64,000 bases of DNA from an uncultured Desulfovibrio sp. (lineage in GTDB: Bacteria > Desulfobacterota > Desulfovibrionia > Desulfovibrionales > Desulfovibrionaceae), in contig CAJXYU010000004.1 of the NCBI GenBank assembly GCA_913063155.1, forward strand, positions 310,001-374,000, given 5' to 3'. The notes under the pieces were generated by a model. The model was given only the letters and a program-made list of their open reading frames with translations. It had not been told where the DNA came from and made no database searches. Made by a program: the position numbers and the translations under genes. This document shows, in pieces, positions 50,771 to 60,771 of the stretch (position 1 is the first letter of the stretch; every line of letters starts with the position of its first letter).

Positions 50771-52759
50771 ATGAGTAAAAACGAATATACACCTGAAATC
50801 ATGGCCCCGGCGGGTGACCAGAGTTCCTACCTTGCCGCAGTCGCTGCGGGTGCGGACGTCGTCTATCTCGGCCTCAAGCACTTTTCCGCCCGCATGCAGG
50901 CCAAGAACTTTTCCATCAGCGACCTTTCCGCCCTGGCAAGCCTCGGCCGCGAACACGGCACCAAGACTTACGTGGCAATGAACACCCTGGTCAAGCCCGA
51001 CGACGCACAATCCGCAGGGAGGCTCATCCACCGTCTGGCCGCCACGGTGAAGCCCGAGGCGCTCATCGTCCAGGACCTTGCCATGCTCCAACTGGCACGG
51101 CAAGCGGGATTCAAAGGGGAGCTGCATCTTTCCACCCTGGCCAACGTCACCCATCCTTCCGGACTCGCCACCGCCAAGGAGCTCGGAGCAAATCGCGTGG
51201 TGCTGCCTCGAGAGATGAATCTCGATGAAATCCGGGAAATGGCCAAGGCCTGCCCCAAAGGTTTGGATCTTGAGGTATTCGTGCACGGCGCCCTGTGCCA
51301 CTGCGTGTCCGGACGTTGCTACTGGAGCAGCTACATGGGGGGCAAAAGCGGTCTCCGCGGCCGTTGCGTGCAACCCTGCCGCCGTCTGTACAAGCAGGGA
51401 AAAGACCACGATCCCAAAAGGCTTTTCTCGTGCATGGATCTGAGCCTGGACGTACTGACCAAACCGCTGCTGGACATCCCGCAGGTCTCTTCCTGGAAAA
51501 TCGAAGGCCGCAAGAAAGGCCCCCACTACGTCTACTACACGGTCAAGGCCTACAAGACCCTGCGCGACAATCCCAAGGACGCCCAGGCCAAAAAGATGGC
51601 CGAAAGCCTGCTGGAACAGGCCCTTGGACGGCCCACCAGCCATTCCGTATTTCTGCCGCAACGCCCGTTCACGCCTATCAGGCCTCTGGAGGAAACCAGC
51701 TCGGGCCAGCTCATCGGTCAGATCAAAAAGGATGGCAAGTCATTCTATTTTTCCACCCGCGAGGAGCTCCTGCCCGGCGACCTGATCCGCGTGGGGTATG
51801 AGGACCAACCCGGGCACCGCACCCTGAGTATCCGCAGGCGTATCCCCAAACGGGGACGCTTCGACATTCCCTTCAAGAAAAACCTCAAGGGACCTGCTCC
51901 ACGCTCCGGCTACAAGGTCTTTCTGGTTGACCGCCGTGAAAAGGAATTGAGCAAACTCATCAAAGGGTTGGAAAAAGAGCTGGAGAAATTCGAAAAGCCG
52001 GCCCCCAAAGAATCGAATTTCGAACCGAAGATGCCCAAAGGCACGGGTCGGCGCAGTAAGCAGCGTAGCGTACACATGCAGGTCAACCGCACCCTGCCCA
52101 AGGGGCGCATCCAGGGCAGTCCGGCCCTGTGGCTGGAACGATCCTCCCTGCAGGGAGTCTCGCGCCAGACCATCCCCCGCGCCATCTGGTGGCTGCCGCC
52201 CGTCATCTGGCCGGGCGAGGACGCCAAGTACCGCAGGCTGATCAAGGACGCCCAGCGTAACGGAGCGGCCACTTTCGTTCTCAACTCCCCCTGGCAGATC
52301 GAATACTTCAAGGACCGCAAAGCCGAACTCATCGCCGGGCCGTTCTGCAACATAGCCAACCACTTGGCTTTGGCCGCCCTCAAGGGACTGGGCTTTTCCT
52401 CGGCCATCATCAGCCCGGAGCTCCCGGCAGAGGACGTCTACGCCCTGGCAAAAAAGCCCATCATCCCGCTGGGCATCGTGGTCAAGGGTCTCTGGCCTTT
52501 CGGCATTTCCCGAATCCTGGCCGACGAAGTCAAGGAGGAAACGCCCATCAAAAGCCCCATGCATGAAGTGGCCTGGGTCAGGAAGCACGGACAGAATTAC
52601 TGGATCTATCCCGGCTGGGAGATGGACCTGACCTCCGAGATCAAACACCTGGAAGGGGCCGGAATCAAGACCTTCGTCTACCTTCATGAGCCTTGGCCTC
52701 GGACTGTTCCCCGCCCGCGCCGAACAAGCACTTTCAACTGGAAACTCAAGCTCCTCTAG
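50771..52759 (+). CDS. U32-family peptidase / rRNA-hydroxylation-like protein
   Basis: The 662-residue product has the U32 opening EIMAPAGDQSSYLAAVAAGAD and the Cys-rich segment CHCVSGRC...GRCVQPCRRLY, which in RlhA/UbiU-type members binds a 4Fe-4S cluster. The C-terminal 250 residues are a lineage extension. U32 proteins hydroxylate RNA or cofactors rather than acting as classical proteases. It is followed by a sugar kinase gene 9 bases later. Confidence 0.9.
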   Translation: MSKNEYTPEIMAPAGDQSSYLAAVAAGADVVYLGLKHFSARMQAKNFSISDLSALASLGREHGTKTYVAMNTLVKPDDAQSAGRLIHRLAATVKPEALIVQDLAMLQLARQAGFKGELHLSTLANVTHPSGLATAKELGANRVVLPREMNLDEIREMAKACPKGLDLEVFVHGALCHCVSGRCYWSSYMGGKSGLRGRCVQPCRRLYKQGKDHDPKRLFSCMDLSLDVLTKPLLDIPQVSSWKIEGRKKGPHYVYYTVKAYKTLRDNPKDAQAKKMAESLLEQALGRPTSHSVFLPQRPFTPIRPLEETSSGQLIGQIKKDGKSFYFSTREELLPGDLIRVGYEDQPGHRTLSIRRRIPKRGRFDIPFKKNLKGPAPRSGYKVFLVDRREKELSKLIKGLEKELEKFEKPAPKESNFEPKMPKGTGRRSKQRSVHMQVNRTLPKGRIQGSPALWLERSSLQGVSRQTIPRAIWWLPPVIWPGEDAKYRRLIKDAQRNGAATFVLNSPWQIEYFKDRKAELIAGPFCNIANHLALAALKGLGFSSAIISPELPAEDVYALAKKPIIPLGIVVKGLWPFGISRILADEVKEETPIKSPMHEVAWVRKHGQNYWIYPGWEMDLTSEIKHLEGAGIKTFVYLHEPWPRTVPRPRRTSTFNWKLKLL

Positions 52760-52768
52760 GATTCGCGT

Positions 52769-53650
52769 ATGGGTACATTCAAGGCCGCCGGCATCGGTGA
52801 AATCCTTTGGGACATGATCCCGGGAGGCAGGAAGCTGGGTGGTGCCCCCGCCAATTTCGCCTACCACTTCAAAGCATTGGGAGGCGAGAGCATCACCATC
52901 TCCCGTGTGGGGAACGACGATCTCGGCAGGGAGGCGCTGCGGATACTGGAAGCTCACGCCCTCGACACCAGCGCGGTGACCATCGACCCCAGCCATCCCA
53001 CGGGGCGAGTGGACGTGAGCATCGACAACCAAGGCGTTGCTTCCTATGAATTCCCGGACAATGTCGCCTGGGATTTCATCGAGGCCAACGAAGCCGCACG
53101 GGTCGTTCTTCCGGAACTGAATGCGGTCTGCTTCGGCACCCTGGCCCAGCGCTCTGAAGTGTCGCGGCAGGCCATCCTGGAGCTGCTCCGGGAATTACCG
53201 AAGACAGCGCTCAAAATCTACGACATCAATCTGCGCAAAAACTTCTTTTCCAAGGAAATCATTCGGGAATCCCTGCATCTGTCCGATGTGCTCAAGCTCA
53301 ATGACGACGAGTTGGAAATAGTGGGTCCCATGTTCAACCTCCAGGGAGATCAGCAGAGTATGCTCGCCGGACTGGTCGACATGTTTTCACTCAAATTGGG
53401 AGTACTCACCCGGGGGGGCAAAGGCAGCCTGCTGCTCACGCCCGACAATATCTCGAATTTCAAGGGCATTGCCGTGCGGGTGAACGACACCATCGGCGCG
53501 GGCGACACTTTCACCGCCGCCATGGCCCTGGCCTGGCTCAAAGGCAGGCCTCTGGACGAAATCAACCGGTACGCCTCGGAAACGGCCGCCTATGTCTGCA
53601 CACAGGCCGGGGCCATGCCGCCGGTTCCAGACGAATACAAGCTCAAATAG
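52769..53650 (+). CDS. PfkB-family carbohydrate kinase
   Basis: The 293-residue product has the N-terminal PfkB GG motif (GGAPANFAYH) and C-terminal signature with catalytic Asp in NDTIGAGDTFTAAMAL. Nearest functional guess is fructokinase. Cotranscribed with the U32 gene and ended by a strong hairpin. Confidence 0.92.
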   Translation: MGTFKAAGIGEILWDMIPGGRKLGGAPANFAYHFKALGGESITISRVGNDDLGREALRILEAHALDTSAVTIDPSHPTGRVDVSIDNQGVASYEFPDNVAWDFIEANEAARVVLPELNAVCFGTLAQRSEVSRQAILELLRELPKTALKIYDINLRKNFFSKEIIRESLHLSDVLKLNDDELEIVGPMFNLQGDQQSMLAGLVDMFSLKLGVLTRGGKGSLLLTPDNISNFKGIAVRVNDTIGAGDTFTAAMALAWLKGRPLDEINRYASETAAYVCTQAGAMPPVPDEYKLK

Positions 53651-53658
53651 ACCAACCC

Positions 53659-53688
53659 AAAAGCCGCCCGGAAAACCGGGCGGCTTTT
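53659..53688. terminator. Bidirectional terminator
   Basis: AAAAGCCGCCCGG and its complement around AAAA, between two convergent genes. Confidence 0.94.
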
Positions 53689-53709
53689 CTTATTCTCGCT
53701 CAATTCAAT

Positions 53710-54381
53710 CTAAATGTATTTCGGATAATCCGTGCACAACAGGTGGACCGGCGTTTCATCCTCGTCGATATCAGGAAAACGCGGCATGGACCGGTGAAAA
53801 CGATTGTCCGTGTTGTCGTCGTTGACCGAGGAGACCTCTCCCACCAGAACATTGCCTTTGCCAGGCTCGCCGTAAAAGCGATGGTACACACCCTTTTCAA
53901 GGGTGATGGACTCGCCCGGTTCCAGAACCACGGAACCGCCCGGCTCCACAGTATGGGCAATGCCGTCCATCATAACCGTCACCGGCTTGCCGGAGAACTC
54001 TTCATTTTCGTTTGAGCCGTGCAGATCAATAACCAGGTTGCCGCCGCCCCGATTGATGATGTCCTCCATCTTGGACCAATGAAAATGCATGGGACAGATC
54101 TGGTTCTCACGCACGATCATGATCTTCTCGGCGTACGGCTTGGGGTGCCCCGATTGCAGATTGCCGTTGCGGATGGTAAACAGGATCAACCCGCGTTCCT
54201 CGAACCTGCCTGCGCCGTAGTCGGTCAGGTCCCAGCCAAGCTGATTCGCGACGATTTCGGTATCCCCCATGCCCTTCCACTCCTCAGGCTTCCAGAAAGC
54301 CCACTTGGGGAGCCTGAAGTTCATGGCTTCGAAAAAAATCTTGGCGTCCTCGATGAGTGCGTTGATTTCACTACGTTTCAT
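53710..54381 (-). CDS. D-lyxose isomerase-like cupin
   Basis: The 223-residue cupin has the metal motif H-x-H-x6-E (in MHFHWSKMED) and a later His in YHRF, as in D-lyxose ketol-isomerases. It would interconvert D-lyxose and D-xylulose or mannose and fructose, which fits the fructokinase-like gene converging on it. AAGGAAGG precedes the ATG. Confidence 0.88.
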   Translation of the reverse strand: MKRSEINALIEDAKIFFEAMNFRLPKWAFWKPEEWKGMGDTEIVANQLGWDLTDYGAGRFEERGLILFTIRNGNLQSGHPKPYAEKIMIVRENQICPMHFHWSKMEDIINRGGGNLVIDLHGSNENEEFSGKPVTVMMDGIAHTVEPGGSVVLEPGESITLEKGVYHRFYGEPGKGNVLVGEVSSVNDDNTDNRFHRSMPRFPDIDEDETPVHLLCTDYPKYI

Positions 54382-54413
54382 TGGCCCGGCCTTCCTTGTG
54401 TTTCGATCATCGG

Positions 54414-55199
54414 CTACAGAAAAATGGTTCCCTGCATGTAGGTCACGGCCTTGCCGGAAATGCGAACACGGTCCCCGGCAAGCTCGCAACCGAGTAATCC
54501 GCCGCGTTCCGAGGCCTGAAAGGCACGCAGTTGATCACGCCCCAAGCGCTCGGCCCAGTAAGGCGTCAGCGTACAATGCGCCGAGCCCGTGACGGGATCC
54601 TCGGGAATGCCCGCCCCGGGGCAAAACACGCGGGAAACAAAATCATGGTCCGTCCCCGGAGCCGTGACGATCAGGCAGACCGCATCAAGCTCATCGATCC
54701 TACGGAAATCCGGCTTGAGGGAACGCAATTCCTCCTCCGTGCCCACCACGGCCATCATATCGCGATCGCCCGCATAAAGCGCCAGCGGCCGAACGCCGAT
54801 GGAATTTGACACACGCTCCGTGACCTGAATTTCCTTGGCGTCCCATGCGGGGAAATCCATGGTATACGAGCCCTTTCCCTCCCGGTCCACGAACAGCCTG
54901 CCGCTTTTGGTCACAAAGACCACGGCAGGATCCTCGTAGCCGCCATGTTCATAGATGACATGGGCGGCGGCCATGGTTGCATGGCCGCACAGGTCTATCT
55001 CGAACTCGGGGGTAAACCAACGCAATTCGAAATATTCCCCTTTGGGAACGTAAAACGCTGTTTCCGACTGGTTGTTCTCTTTGGCGAGGTTCAGCATAAG
55101 GTCGTCACTCGGCCATTCATAAAGCGGAATGACCGAGGCGGGATTACCACTGAACACCCCTTCGGCAAACGCATCCACCTGATAGATATCCAGTTTCAT
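54414..55199 (-). CDS. PhzF-family isomerase/epimerase
   Basis: The 261-residue product has the PhzF motifs NQSETAF (catalytic Glu), DLCGHATMAAAH and DPVTGSAHC. Members isomerise small metabolites; substrate unknown. GGGAGG before this ATG selects it over a GTG two codons earlier. Lies downstream of the PBP1A gene on the same strand. Confidence 0.93.
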   Translation of the reverse strand: MKLDIYQVDAFAEGVFSGNPASVIPLYEWPSDDLMLNLAKENNQSETAFYVPKGEYFELRWFTPEFEIDLCGHATMAAAHVIYEHGGYEDPAVVFVTKSGRLFVDREGKGSYTMDFPAWDAKEIQVTERVSNSIGVRPLALYAGDRDMMAVVGTEEELRSLKPDFRRIDELDAVCLIVTAPGTDHDFVSRVFCPGAGIPEDPVTGSAHCTLTPYWAERLGRDQLRAFQASERGGLLGCELAGDRVRISGKAVTYMQGTIFL

Positions 55200-55214
55200 T
55201 TTCACCTCCCGTCG

Positions 55215-57560
55215 TTAAAAGACCTGCTTGAAGAGATCGTCGTCCGAAGCTGAGGCGGCACCGCTACCGTCGCCCGAGGAACCAGCCATCTGCGTCGGCT
55301 GCGTACCGGACTTGAACGGCAGGAAGTAGACCTCCTTGGAGTCAGGCCCGGCCAGCCGACCGCTTCGACCGTCAATTCGCACCATATCAACTCCCGGGGG
55401 TTGGGTGAAGTCCTGGTACGGGTAGTCCTGTTCCACGGCTTTGCGATAGTCCACCCAGATGGGACTTGCCGCACGGGACCCGGTCTCCCACTTGCCTTGC
55501 GGGGTGAGCTCATCGAAGCCCACATACACGCCAGAGAGCAAATACGGAGTATAGCCCATGAACCAGGCGTCCTGCTCATTGTTGGAGGTGCCGGTTTTTC
55601 CAGCCACAGGACGCCCCAACACGCGTGCTCGCCAGCCGGTGCCGTCGCGCACCACTTCCTTCATGAGCGTGGCCATGATGAAGGCGGTCTGCGGACTGAT
55701 GGCGTCCACGGCCTCAGGCTCGGACACATACATCTCCTCGCCCCAGGCGCTCTGCACCGAGAGTACAAGCCGCGGCTTGATGTAGGAGCCGCCACGGGCG
55801 AACGCGGTATATGCCTCGCACAGGTTGATGAGGCTCACGGACGCGGAGCCCAGAGAAACGGAAAGATCCTTGGGGAAATCGGCTTTCAACCCCAAGGCCT
55901 TGGCCCGCTCGATGATCTTGTTGATGCCGAGCTTCTGGGCCACGCGGATGGTCACCAGGTTGCGCGATTTAACCAAAGCGGTGCGCAACAGAGTGGGACC
56001 GTAGAACTTGTTTTCAAAGTTTTCTGGACGCCAGAGCTTGCCCTGCGCGTTGTTGGCAAAAACAATGGGTGCATCCAAAACAATGGATGCCGGAGTGTAG
56101 CCGTTGTCGATGGCCGTGGAATAGACGATGGGCTTGAAAGCCGAACCGGGCTGGCGTTTGGCCTGGGTGGCCCGGTTGAACTGACTTTTGTGGAACGAGT
56201 ATCCGCCCACCAAAGCCAACACCTCACCTGTGTCCGGCTTCATGGAGACAATGGCCCCTTCGACTTTGGGCTCACGCTCCAGGCCGAGTTTCCAAACGGC
56301 GCTGGGAATCTCCGGAATATCGGTTATGGATACCCAGACCACGTCCCCCTTCCTGAGCACCTTGCGGGCATCCTTGGGATCGGGCACATCCTCATGAGAT
56401 TTCTTGATATCCGGCGTGCGACACCACCACATGGATTTCAGGGTAATGAATCCGTTAAAAGCACCGAACACGGCTTCGGCCCCGTCCTGCCTCACATTGG
56501 TGACCAACGCCTTGACCCGGCCCCCCTTTTCCAGCCCCTGCGCATCCTGGGGGCCCTCGTTCTGAATGCGGGAGGCATCACCCATGCTGACATTCTCGAT
56601 GGGGCCGGTCCACCCTCTGCGCTTGGCAGACTCTTCCAACCCCTTGCGCAAGGCCTTTTCCGCTGCCTCCTGATGCTTCAGGTCGCAGGGCGTGGTCACG
56701 GTCAGGCCTCCGTTGTAGACGAGATCCTCGCCGTATTTGTCGATGAGCCACCGCCTGACTTCTTCAAGATAATACGCCCCGGTCTTCCATGAAGGATCGG
56801 GCATGCTCTGGTAGACAATCTCCTTGGCCATGGCCTCATCGTACTGCACCCGGGTGATCCAGCCCAGATTGAGCAGTTGCTGGAGCACGTACTCCTGACG
56901 GGCACGAGCGCGTTCGGGGTGGCGCAACGGATTGTAGCGGCTCGGAGCCTGGGGCAGACCGGCAAGAACAGCGGCCTCGGCCAAATCCAGATCCTTGGCA
57001 TGTTTGCCGAAATAGACGCGAGCCGCTGCCTCGACGCCATGGGAACGGGCTCCAAGGGGAATCTGGTTCAGATAAATGGTCAGAATTTCATCTTTGGTCA
57101 GATAGTGCTCAAGCCGGAAAGCCAGAATGCCTTCCTTGATCTTGCGCTCGTATTTCTTTTCCGAAGTCAGCAACAGGCGCTTGATGATCTGCTGAGTGAT
57201 GGTCGAACCGCCCTGCTTGATGTGCCCGGCCTTGAGGTTGGCCACGAATGCACGCGCAATGGCGGTCAGATCAACGCCCTCGTGTTCGTAGAAGCCCGCG
57301 TCTTCGGCGGCCAGAAAGGCTTTTGGAATCCACGGACTCATCTGGTCCAGAGTCGCCAGGAATCGCTTTTCCTTGTAAAAGTATCCCAGCACCTCATTGT
57401 TCTTGGCGTATACGGTGGTCACCAGAGGGGGGTTGTAATCGGTAATTTTCTTGAAACCGGGCAGATCCTTGGCAGCCCAGTTATACAGAAAGACAGCGCC
57501 GCCTATGGCGGCGATGATAAAGACCAAAAAAGTGATCAGGAATATTTTGAGTACTTTCAT
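55215..57560 (-). CDS. mrcA: Penicillin-binding protein 1A
   Basis: The 781-residue class A PBP has an N-terminal membrane anchor (about 6-28), GT51 glycosyltransferase domain (EDAGFYEHEG, GGSTITQQ), an OB-like insert and a transpeptidase domain with SxxK in GSAFKP, SRN and KTGTSN. It polymerises and cross-links peptidoglycan. Full length. Confidence 0.96.
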   Translation of the reverse strand: MKVLKIFLITFLVFIIAAIGGAVFLYNWAAKDLPGFKKITDYNPPLVTTVYAKNNEVLGYFYKEKRFLATLDQMSPWIPKAFLAAEDAGFYEHEGVDLTAIARAFVANLKAGHIKQGGSTITQQIIKRLLLTSEKKYERKIKEGILAFRLEHYLTKDEILTIYLNQIPLGARSHGVEAAARVYFGKHAKDLDLAEAAVLAGLPQAPSRYNPLRHPERARARQEYVLQQLLNLGWITRVQYDEAMAKEIVYQSMPDPSWKTGAYYLEEVRRWLIDKYGEDLVYNGGLTVTTPCDLKHQEAAEKALRKGLEESAKRRGWTGPIENVSMGDASRIQNEGPQDAQGLEKGGRVKALVTNVRQDGAEAVFGAFNGFITLKSMWWCRTPDIKKSHEDVPDPKDARKVLRKGDVVWVSITDIPEIPSAVWKLGLEREPKVEGAIVSMKPDTGEVLALVGGYSFHKSQFNRATQAKRQPGSAFKPIVYSTAIDNGYTPASIVLDAPIVFANNAQGKLWRPENFENKFYGPTLLRTALVKSRNLVTIRVAQKLGINKIIERAKALGLKADFPKDLSVSLGSASVSLINLCEAYTAFARGGSYIKPRLVLSVQSAWGEEMYVSEPEAVDAISPQTAFIMATLMKEVVRDGTGWRARVLGRPVAGKTGTSNNEQDAWFMGYTPYLLSGVYVGFDELTPQGKWETGSRAASPIWVDYRKAVEQDYPYQDFTQPPGVDMVRIDGRSGRLAGPDSKEVYFLPFKSGTQPTQMAGSSGDGSGAASASDDDLFKQVF

Positions 57561-57569
57561 AACTGTTTG

Positions 57570-58157
57570 TCAGAACTTCTTTTTCACGGCATTCATACCG
57601 CGCTTGGGAGGCAGGTTCCAGGCCAGCCTGAGCCGACCGAACAGATCGCGGATTTCGGCTTTGCTGATACCGATGCTGTCAAGCATCCGCTTGAGGGTAC
57701 GGGCTTCACGCCGGGCAAGGCAGCTTTGTGCATCAAAAACGATGACCTCACTACCCACCATCCAGAAAGGGAACAAACGACAATAGTAGGGCCGAATCTC
57801 CCTGGGAATGGTACAACCGGAAGCACCGAGGAACCGGCAGGCACCGTCCTTGCCGAGAGCCAGCCGGTAATGGGACTTGGACTTGGGAAAGAGTTCGCGG
57901 ACCGTTTCTTCCTCGCCGGGAAACAGGCGACAGACATTGTCCACGAAAGCCTCGGAATTCTTTTCGAGTACGAAACCGCCCCTGGCGGGCATGATTTCGC
58001 GAATTCGTTCCTTTTCCGTGTCGGACACCGGAAAGCAGAATTCCTCATGACCGGGGGCAAGATGGCAGCACGTGGGGCCGAGACTTGCACACCGTGCGCA
58101 AATTCCCGGGTCCGTCATGGACGCGCCGTTCACAATATTTGCCTTGCCGGAAAACAT
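57570..58157 (-). CDS. YkgJ-family cysteine-cluster protein
   Basis: The 195-residue product has the YkgJ cluster of cysteines (CARCASLGPTCC, later CRFLGASGCTIP and YYCRLFP), probably zinc or iron-sulfur binding. GGAG lies before the ATG and overlaps the kpsF stop. Role unknown; located between kpsF and PBP1A. Confidence 0.9.
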   Translation of the reverse strand: MFSGKANIVNGASMTDPGICARCASLGPTCCHLAPGHEEFCFPVSDTEKERIREIMPARGGFVLEKNSEAFVDNVCRLFPGEEETVRELFPKSKSHYRLALGKDGACRFLGASGCTIPREIRPYYCRLFPFWMVGSEVIVFDAQSCLARREARTLKRMLDSIGISKAEIRDLFGRLRLAWNLPPKRGMNAVKKKF

Positions 58158-58159
58158 GT

Positions 58160-59173
58160 CTATGCTCCACTTTGCCCGAACGATCCATTGGAAAATTTAA
58201 GTTTACCTTTACCCAACAGATCATGCAGGTGCACAATTCCTGCCAAGCAGCCGTCGTGACCAACCACAGGCAGCACCGTGATCTGGTGGATTTCCATGAG
58301 ATCCAGTACCTGAGCGGCCGACTCACCAACCTTAACACTACGAGGTGACGATGTCATGACGCTATCCACCGTGTTCCGCGGATCAAGGGAACCGGCAATG
58401 ACCGCACGCCGCACGTCTCCGTCAGTGAGTACGCCGAGAAGCTTGCAGTTCTCCTCGACAATGGCCACCAGCCCGAAACCGCCCTTGTGCAGAACGTTCA
58501 AAGCGTCGCTGAGTTGTGTCCCGGCATTTACCTGCGGCGGATTGTCGCGGTGCATGAGTTCGTCCACGCACAATGACAGCCGCTGCCCCAGTGAACCGCC
58601 CGGGTGGTAGCGCTTGAAATCCTTCTGGCTGAAAGCCTTGATCTCCATGAGGCACACGGCCAGGGCGTCGCCCACCGCCAGATGCGCCGTGGTGCTCGCC
58701 GTGGGGGCCAGGCCGATGGGGCACGCCTCGCGGGGCACCTTGGCCAGTATATGGATGTCCGACAACTCGGCCATGGCCGAACACTCGTTGCCGGTCAGGG
58801 AAATGACGGTGGCCCCCAGGGACTTGAGCGTCGGAATTATGGCGTTGACTTCGTCGGTGTTGCCGCTGTTGGAGATGGCCAGGACCACGTCCTCCTTGCG
58901 GATCATGCCCATATCGCCATGGGCGCCTTCCACCGGATGCAGAAAAAAGGACGGCGTCCCGGTGCTGGAAAGGGTCGCCGCGATCTTGCGGCCCACCAGC
59001 CCGGATTTGCCCACGCCGGTAATGACCACCCTGCCCGTGCAGGCGGCCATTGCTTTCACGGCTTCGCTGAAGCCGCCGTCCAACTGGCCGCGCACCGCTT
59101 CCAGTCCCTGTATCTCAATATCCAAGGCCCTGCGGGCCACTTCCAGCATCTCGCCGGATTGACGACATCCCAT
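58160..59173 (-). CDS. kpsF: Arabinose-5-phosphate isomerase (KpsF/GutQ/KdsD)
   Basis: The 337-residue product has a SIS sugar-isomerase domain (GVGKSGLVGRKIAATLSSTGT, TASTTAHLAVGDALA) and two CBS domains. It converts ribulose-5-phosphate to arabinose-5-phosphate for KDO and lipopolysaccharide. Directly followed by the Cys-cluster gene. Confidence 0.94.
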   Translation of the reverse strand: MGCRQSGEMLEVARRALDIEIQGLEAVRGQLDGGFSEAVKAMAACTGRVVITGVGKSGLVGRKIAATLSSTGTPSFFLHPVEGAHGDMGMIRKEDVVLAISNSGNTDEVNAIIPTLKSLGATVISLTGNECSAMAELSDIHILAKVPREACPIGLAPTASTTAHLAVGDALAVCLMEIKAFSQKDFKRYHPGGSLGQRLSLCVDELMHRDNPPQVNAGTQLSDALNVLHKGGFGLVAIVEENCKLLGVLTDGDVRRAVIAGSLDPRNTVDSVMTSSPRSVKVGESAAQVLDLMEIHQITVLPVVGHDGCLAGIVHLHDLLGKGKLKFSNGSFGQSGA

Positions 59174-59235
59174 TCAGTTCTGTTCCTGATAGAGGTTTTC
59201 GGCTCAGGATGTACCATAAGCCAATGCAAGGGAAA

Positions 59236-59262
59236 GACAATCCGCTTTTTTGCGGATTTGTC
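59236..59262. other. Hairpin between purF and kpsF
   Basis: GACAATCCGC and GCGGATTTGTC pair with one bulged T around TTTTTT. No T-run outside the stem, so termination is uncertain. Confidence 0.5.
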
Positions 59263-59322
59263 AATACCTTGCACAGCATTCCTTTGGGCGGCGCTCCCCG
59301 CCCGCTCACGAGAGGGAAGAAT

Positions 59323-60747
59323 CTAGCAGTATTCCTTGATGATGCCGGGTCTGCCGCCGTTGTCCTCCAGACACATCTTGCCTGCACTGTCTTCTACCTT
59401 GACCGGGTAGTTCCCGTCAAAGCATGCCAGACAATATTCGTTTTCCCGGCTCACGGCACTCAGCAGGCCGGGAATGGTCAGGTAGTGCAGGGAATCCAGA
59501 CCCAGGAAACGGGCTATGTCCTCCACGGAATGATTGGCGGCGATGAGCTCGCCCTTGGACGAGAAATCGATGCCGTAGAAACACGGATGTTTGATAGGCG
59601 GACAACTCACACGCATGTGGATTTCCCGCGCGCCCAATTCGCGCAGTTTCTTGACCCTCGTCCGTATGGTGGTGCCACGTACGATGGAGTCCTCCACAAT
59701 AATGATCCTCTTGCCCTGGATCATGCTCTTGACCGGGTTGAGTTTCACGCGCACGCTGAAATCGCGCATTCCCTGAGTCGGCTGGATAAAGGTCCGCCCC
59801 ACGTAATGGTTGCGGATCATGGCCAGTTCCAAGGGCAGGCCGGATTCCTGAGAATAGCCGATGGCCGCATAATTTCCCGAATCCGGAAACGGCATGACCA
59901 AGTCAGCATCCACCGGAGCCTCTCGGGCCAGCACCTTGCCCATTTCCTTACGACGTTCGTAAACCACTTCGCCGAACACGTAGGAATCCGGACGGGCAAA
60001 ATAAATGAGCTCGAAAATGCACTGTTTTTTGGGCTGCAGTTCCTCGAACATCTGCATGGAGTGCATCTTGCCGTCCTCGATGACCACCATTTCACCAGGA
60101 GAAAGGGGGCGCAGGTATTCGGCCTCAATGAGATCAAAAGCACAGGTTTCGGACGCCAGTACATAATTGTCGCCGAGGCGACCGATGGCCAAAGGGCGAA
60201 ACCCGTTGGGGTCCTTGACCGCAATGAGCTTGTCGTTGGCCATGATGAGCATGGAGTAGGCGCCCTTGATGCGCCGGCAAGCCAGACGCACGGCCTCCTC
60301 GATGGGGTTGTCGTGCAGGTGGCGAATGATGAGGTGCACGAACACCTCGGTGTCCATGGTGGTCTGGAAGATGCTGCCCTGCGCTTCCAGTTCCTCGCGC
60401 AGAGTCTTGGTGTTCACCAGGTTGCCGTTGTGAGCCACGGCCAGGCGAAGATCACCGTGACGCACCAAAAACGGCTGGGCATTTCGCAACAGCGACGCCC
60501 CCGTGGTGGAGTACCGGATATGCCCCATGGCGATGTCGCCCTTGAGTTCCCTGCCGATATGCCGTTCGTTGAAAACGTCGGCCACAAGCCCCATACCCTT
60601 CTGTTCACGAATCTTTTCGCCATCCCAAGTGACGATGCCGGCCGACTCCTGGCCCCTGTGCTGCATTGCATAAAGGCCGAAATAAGTCATCCTGGCCGCT
60701 TCCGGGTGTCCATAAACACCGAAGAGTCCGCAGTATTCTTTTTTCAT
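59323..60747 (-). CDS. purF: Amidophosphoribosyltransferase
   Basis: The 474-residue product has a short propeptide and Cys6 (KKEYCGLFG) that becomes the N-terminal nucleophile, an Ntn glutaminase domain and a PRTase domain (EDSIVRGTT). Cys residues including YCLACF near the end fit the 4Fe-4S type. It makes phosphoribosylamine, first step of purine synthesis. It follows carB by 24 bases. Confidence 0.96.
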   Translation of the reverse strand: MKKEYCGLFGVYGHPEAARMTYFGLYAMQHRGQESAGIVTWDGEKIREQKGMGLVADVFNERHIGRELKGDIAMGHIRYSTTGASLLRNAQPFLVRHGDLRLAVAHNGNLVNTKTLREELEAQGSIFQTTMDTEVFVHLIIRHLHDNPIEEAVRLACRRIKGAYSMLIMANDKLIAVKDPNGFRPLAIGRLGDNYVLASETCAFDLIEAEYLRPLSPGEMVVIEDGKMHSMQMFEELQPKKQCIFELIYFARPDSYVFGEVVYERRKEMGKVLAREAPVDADLVMPFPDSGNYAAIGYSQESGLPLELAMIRNHYVGRTFIQPTQGMRDFSVRVKLNPVKSMIQGKRIIIVEDSIVRGTTIRTRVKKLRELGAREIHMRVSCPPIKHPCFYGIDFSSKGELIAANHSVEDIARFLGLDSLHYLTIPGLLSAVSRENEYCLACFDGNYPVKVEDSAGKMCLEDNGGRPGIIKEYC

Positions 60748-60771
60748 GATTCCTGTTTCCCTGTTCGTGGG

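Noticed and set aside
50756-51661. Long N-terminal extension of pyrK
   Set aside because: The extension is antisense to the U32 gene and unlike PyrK; the protein beginning at 50755 has normal length.
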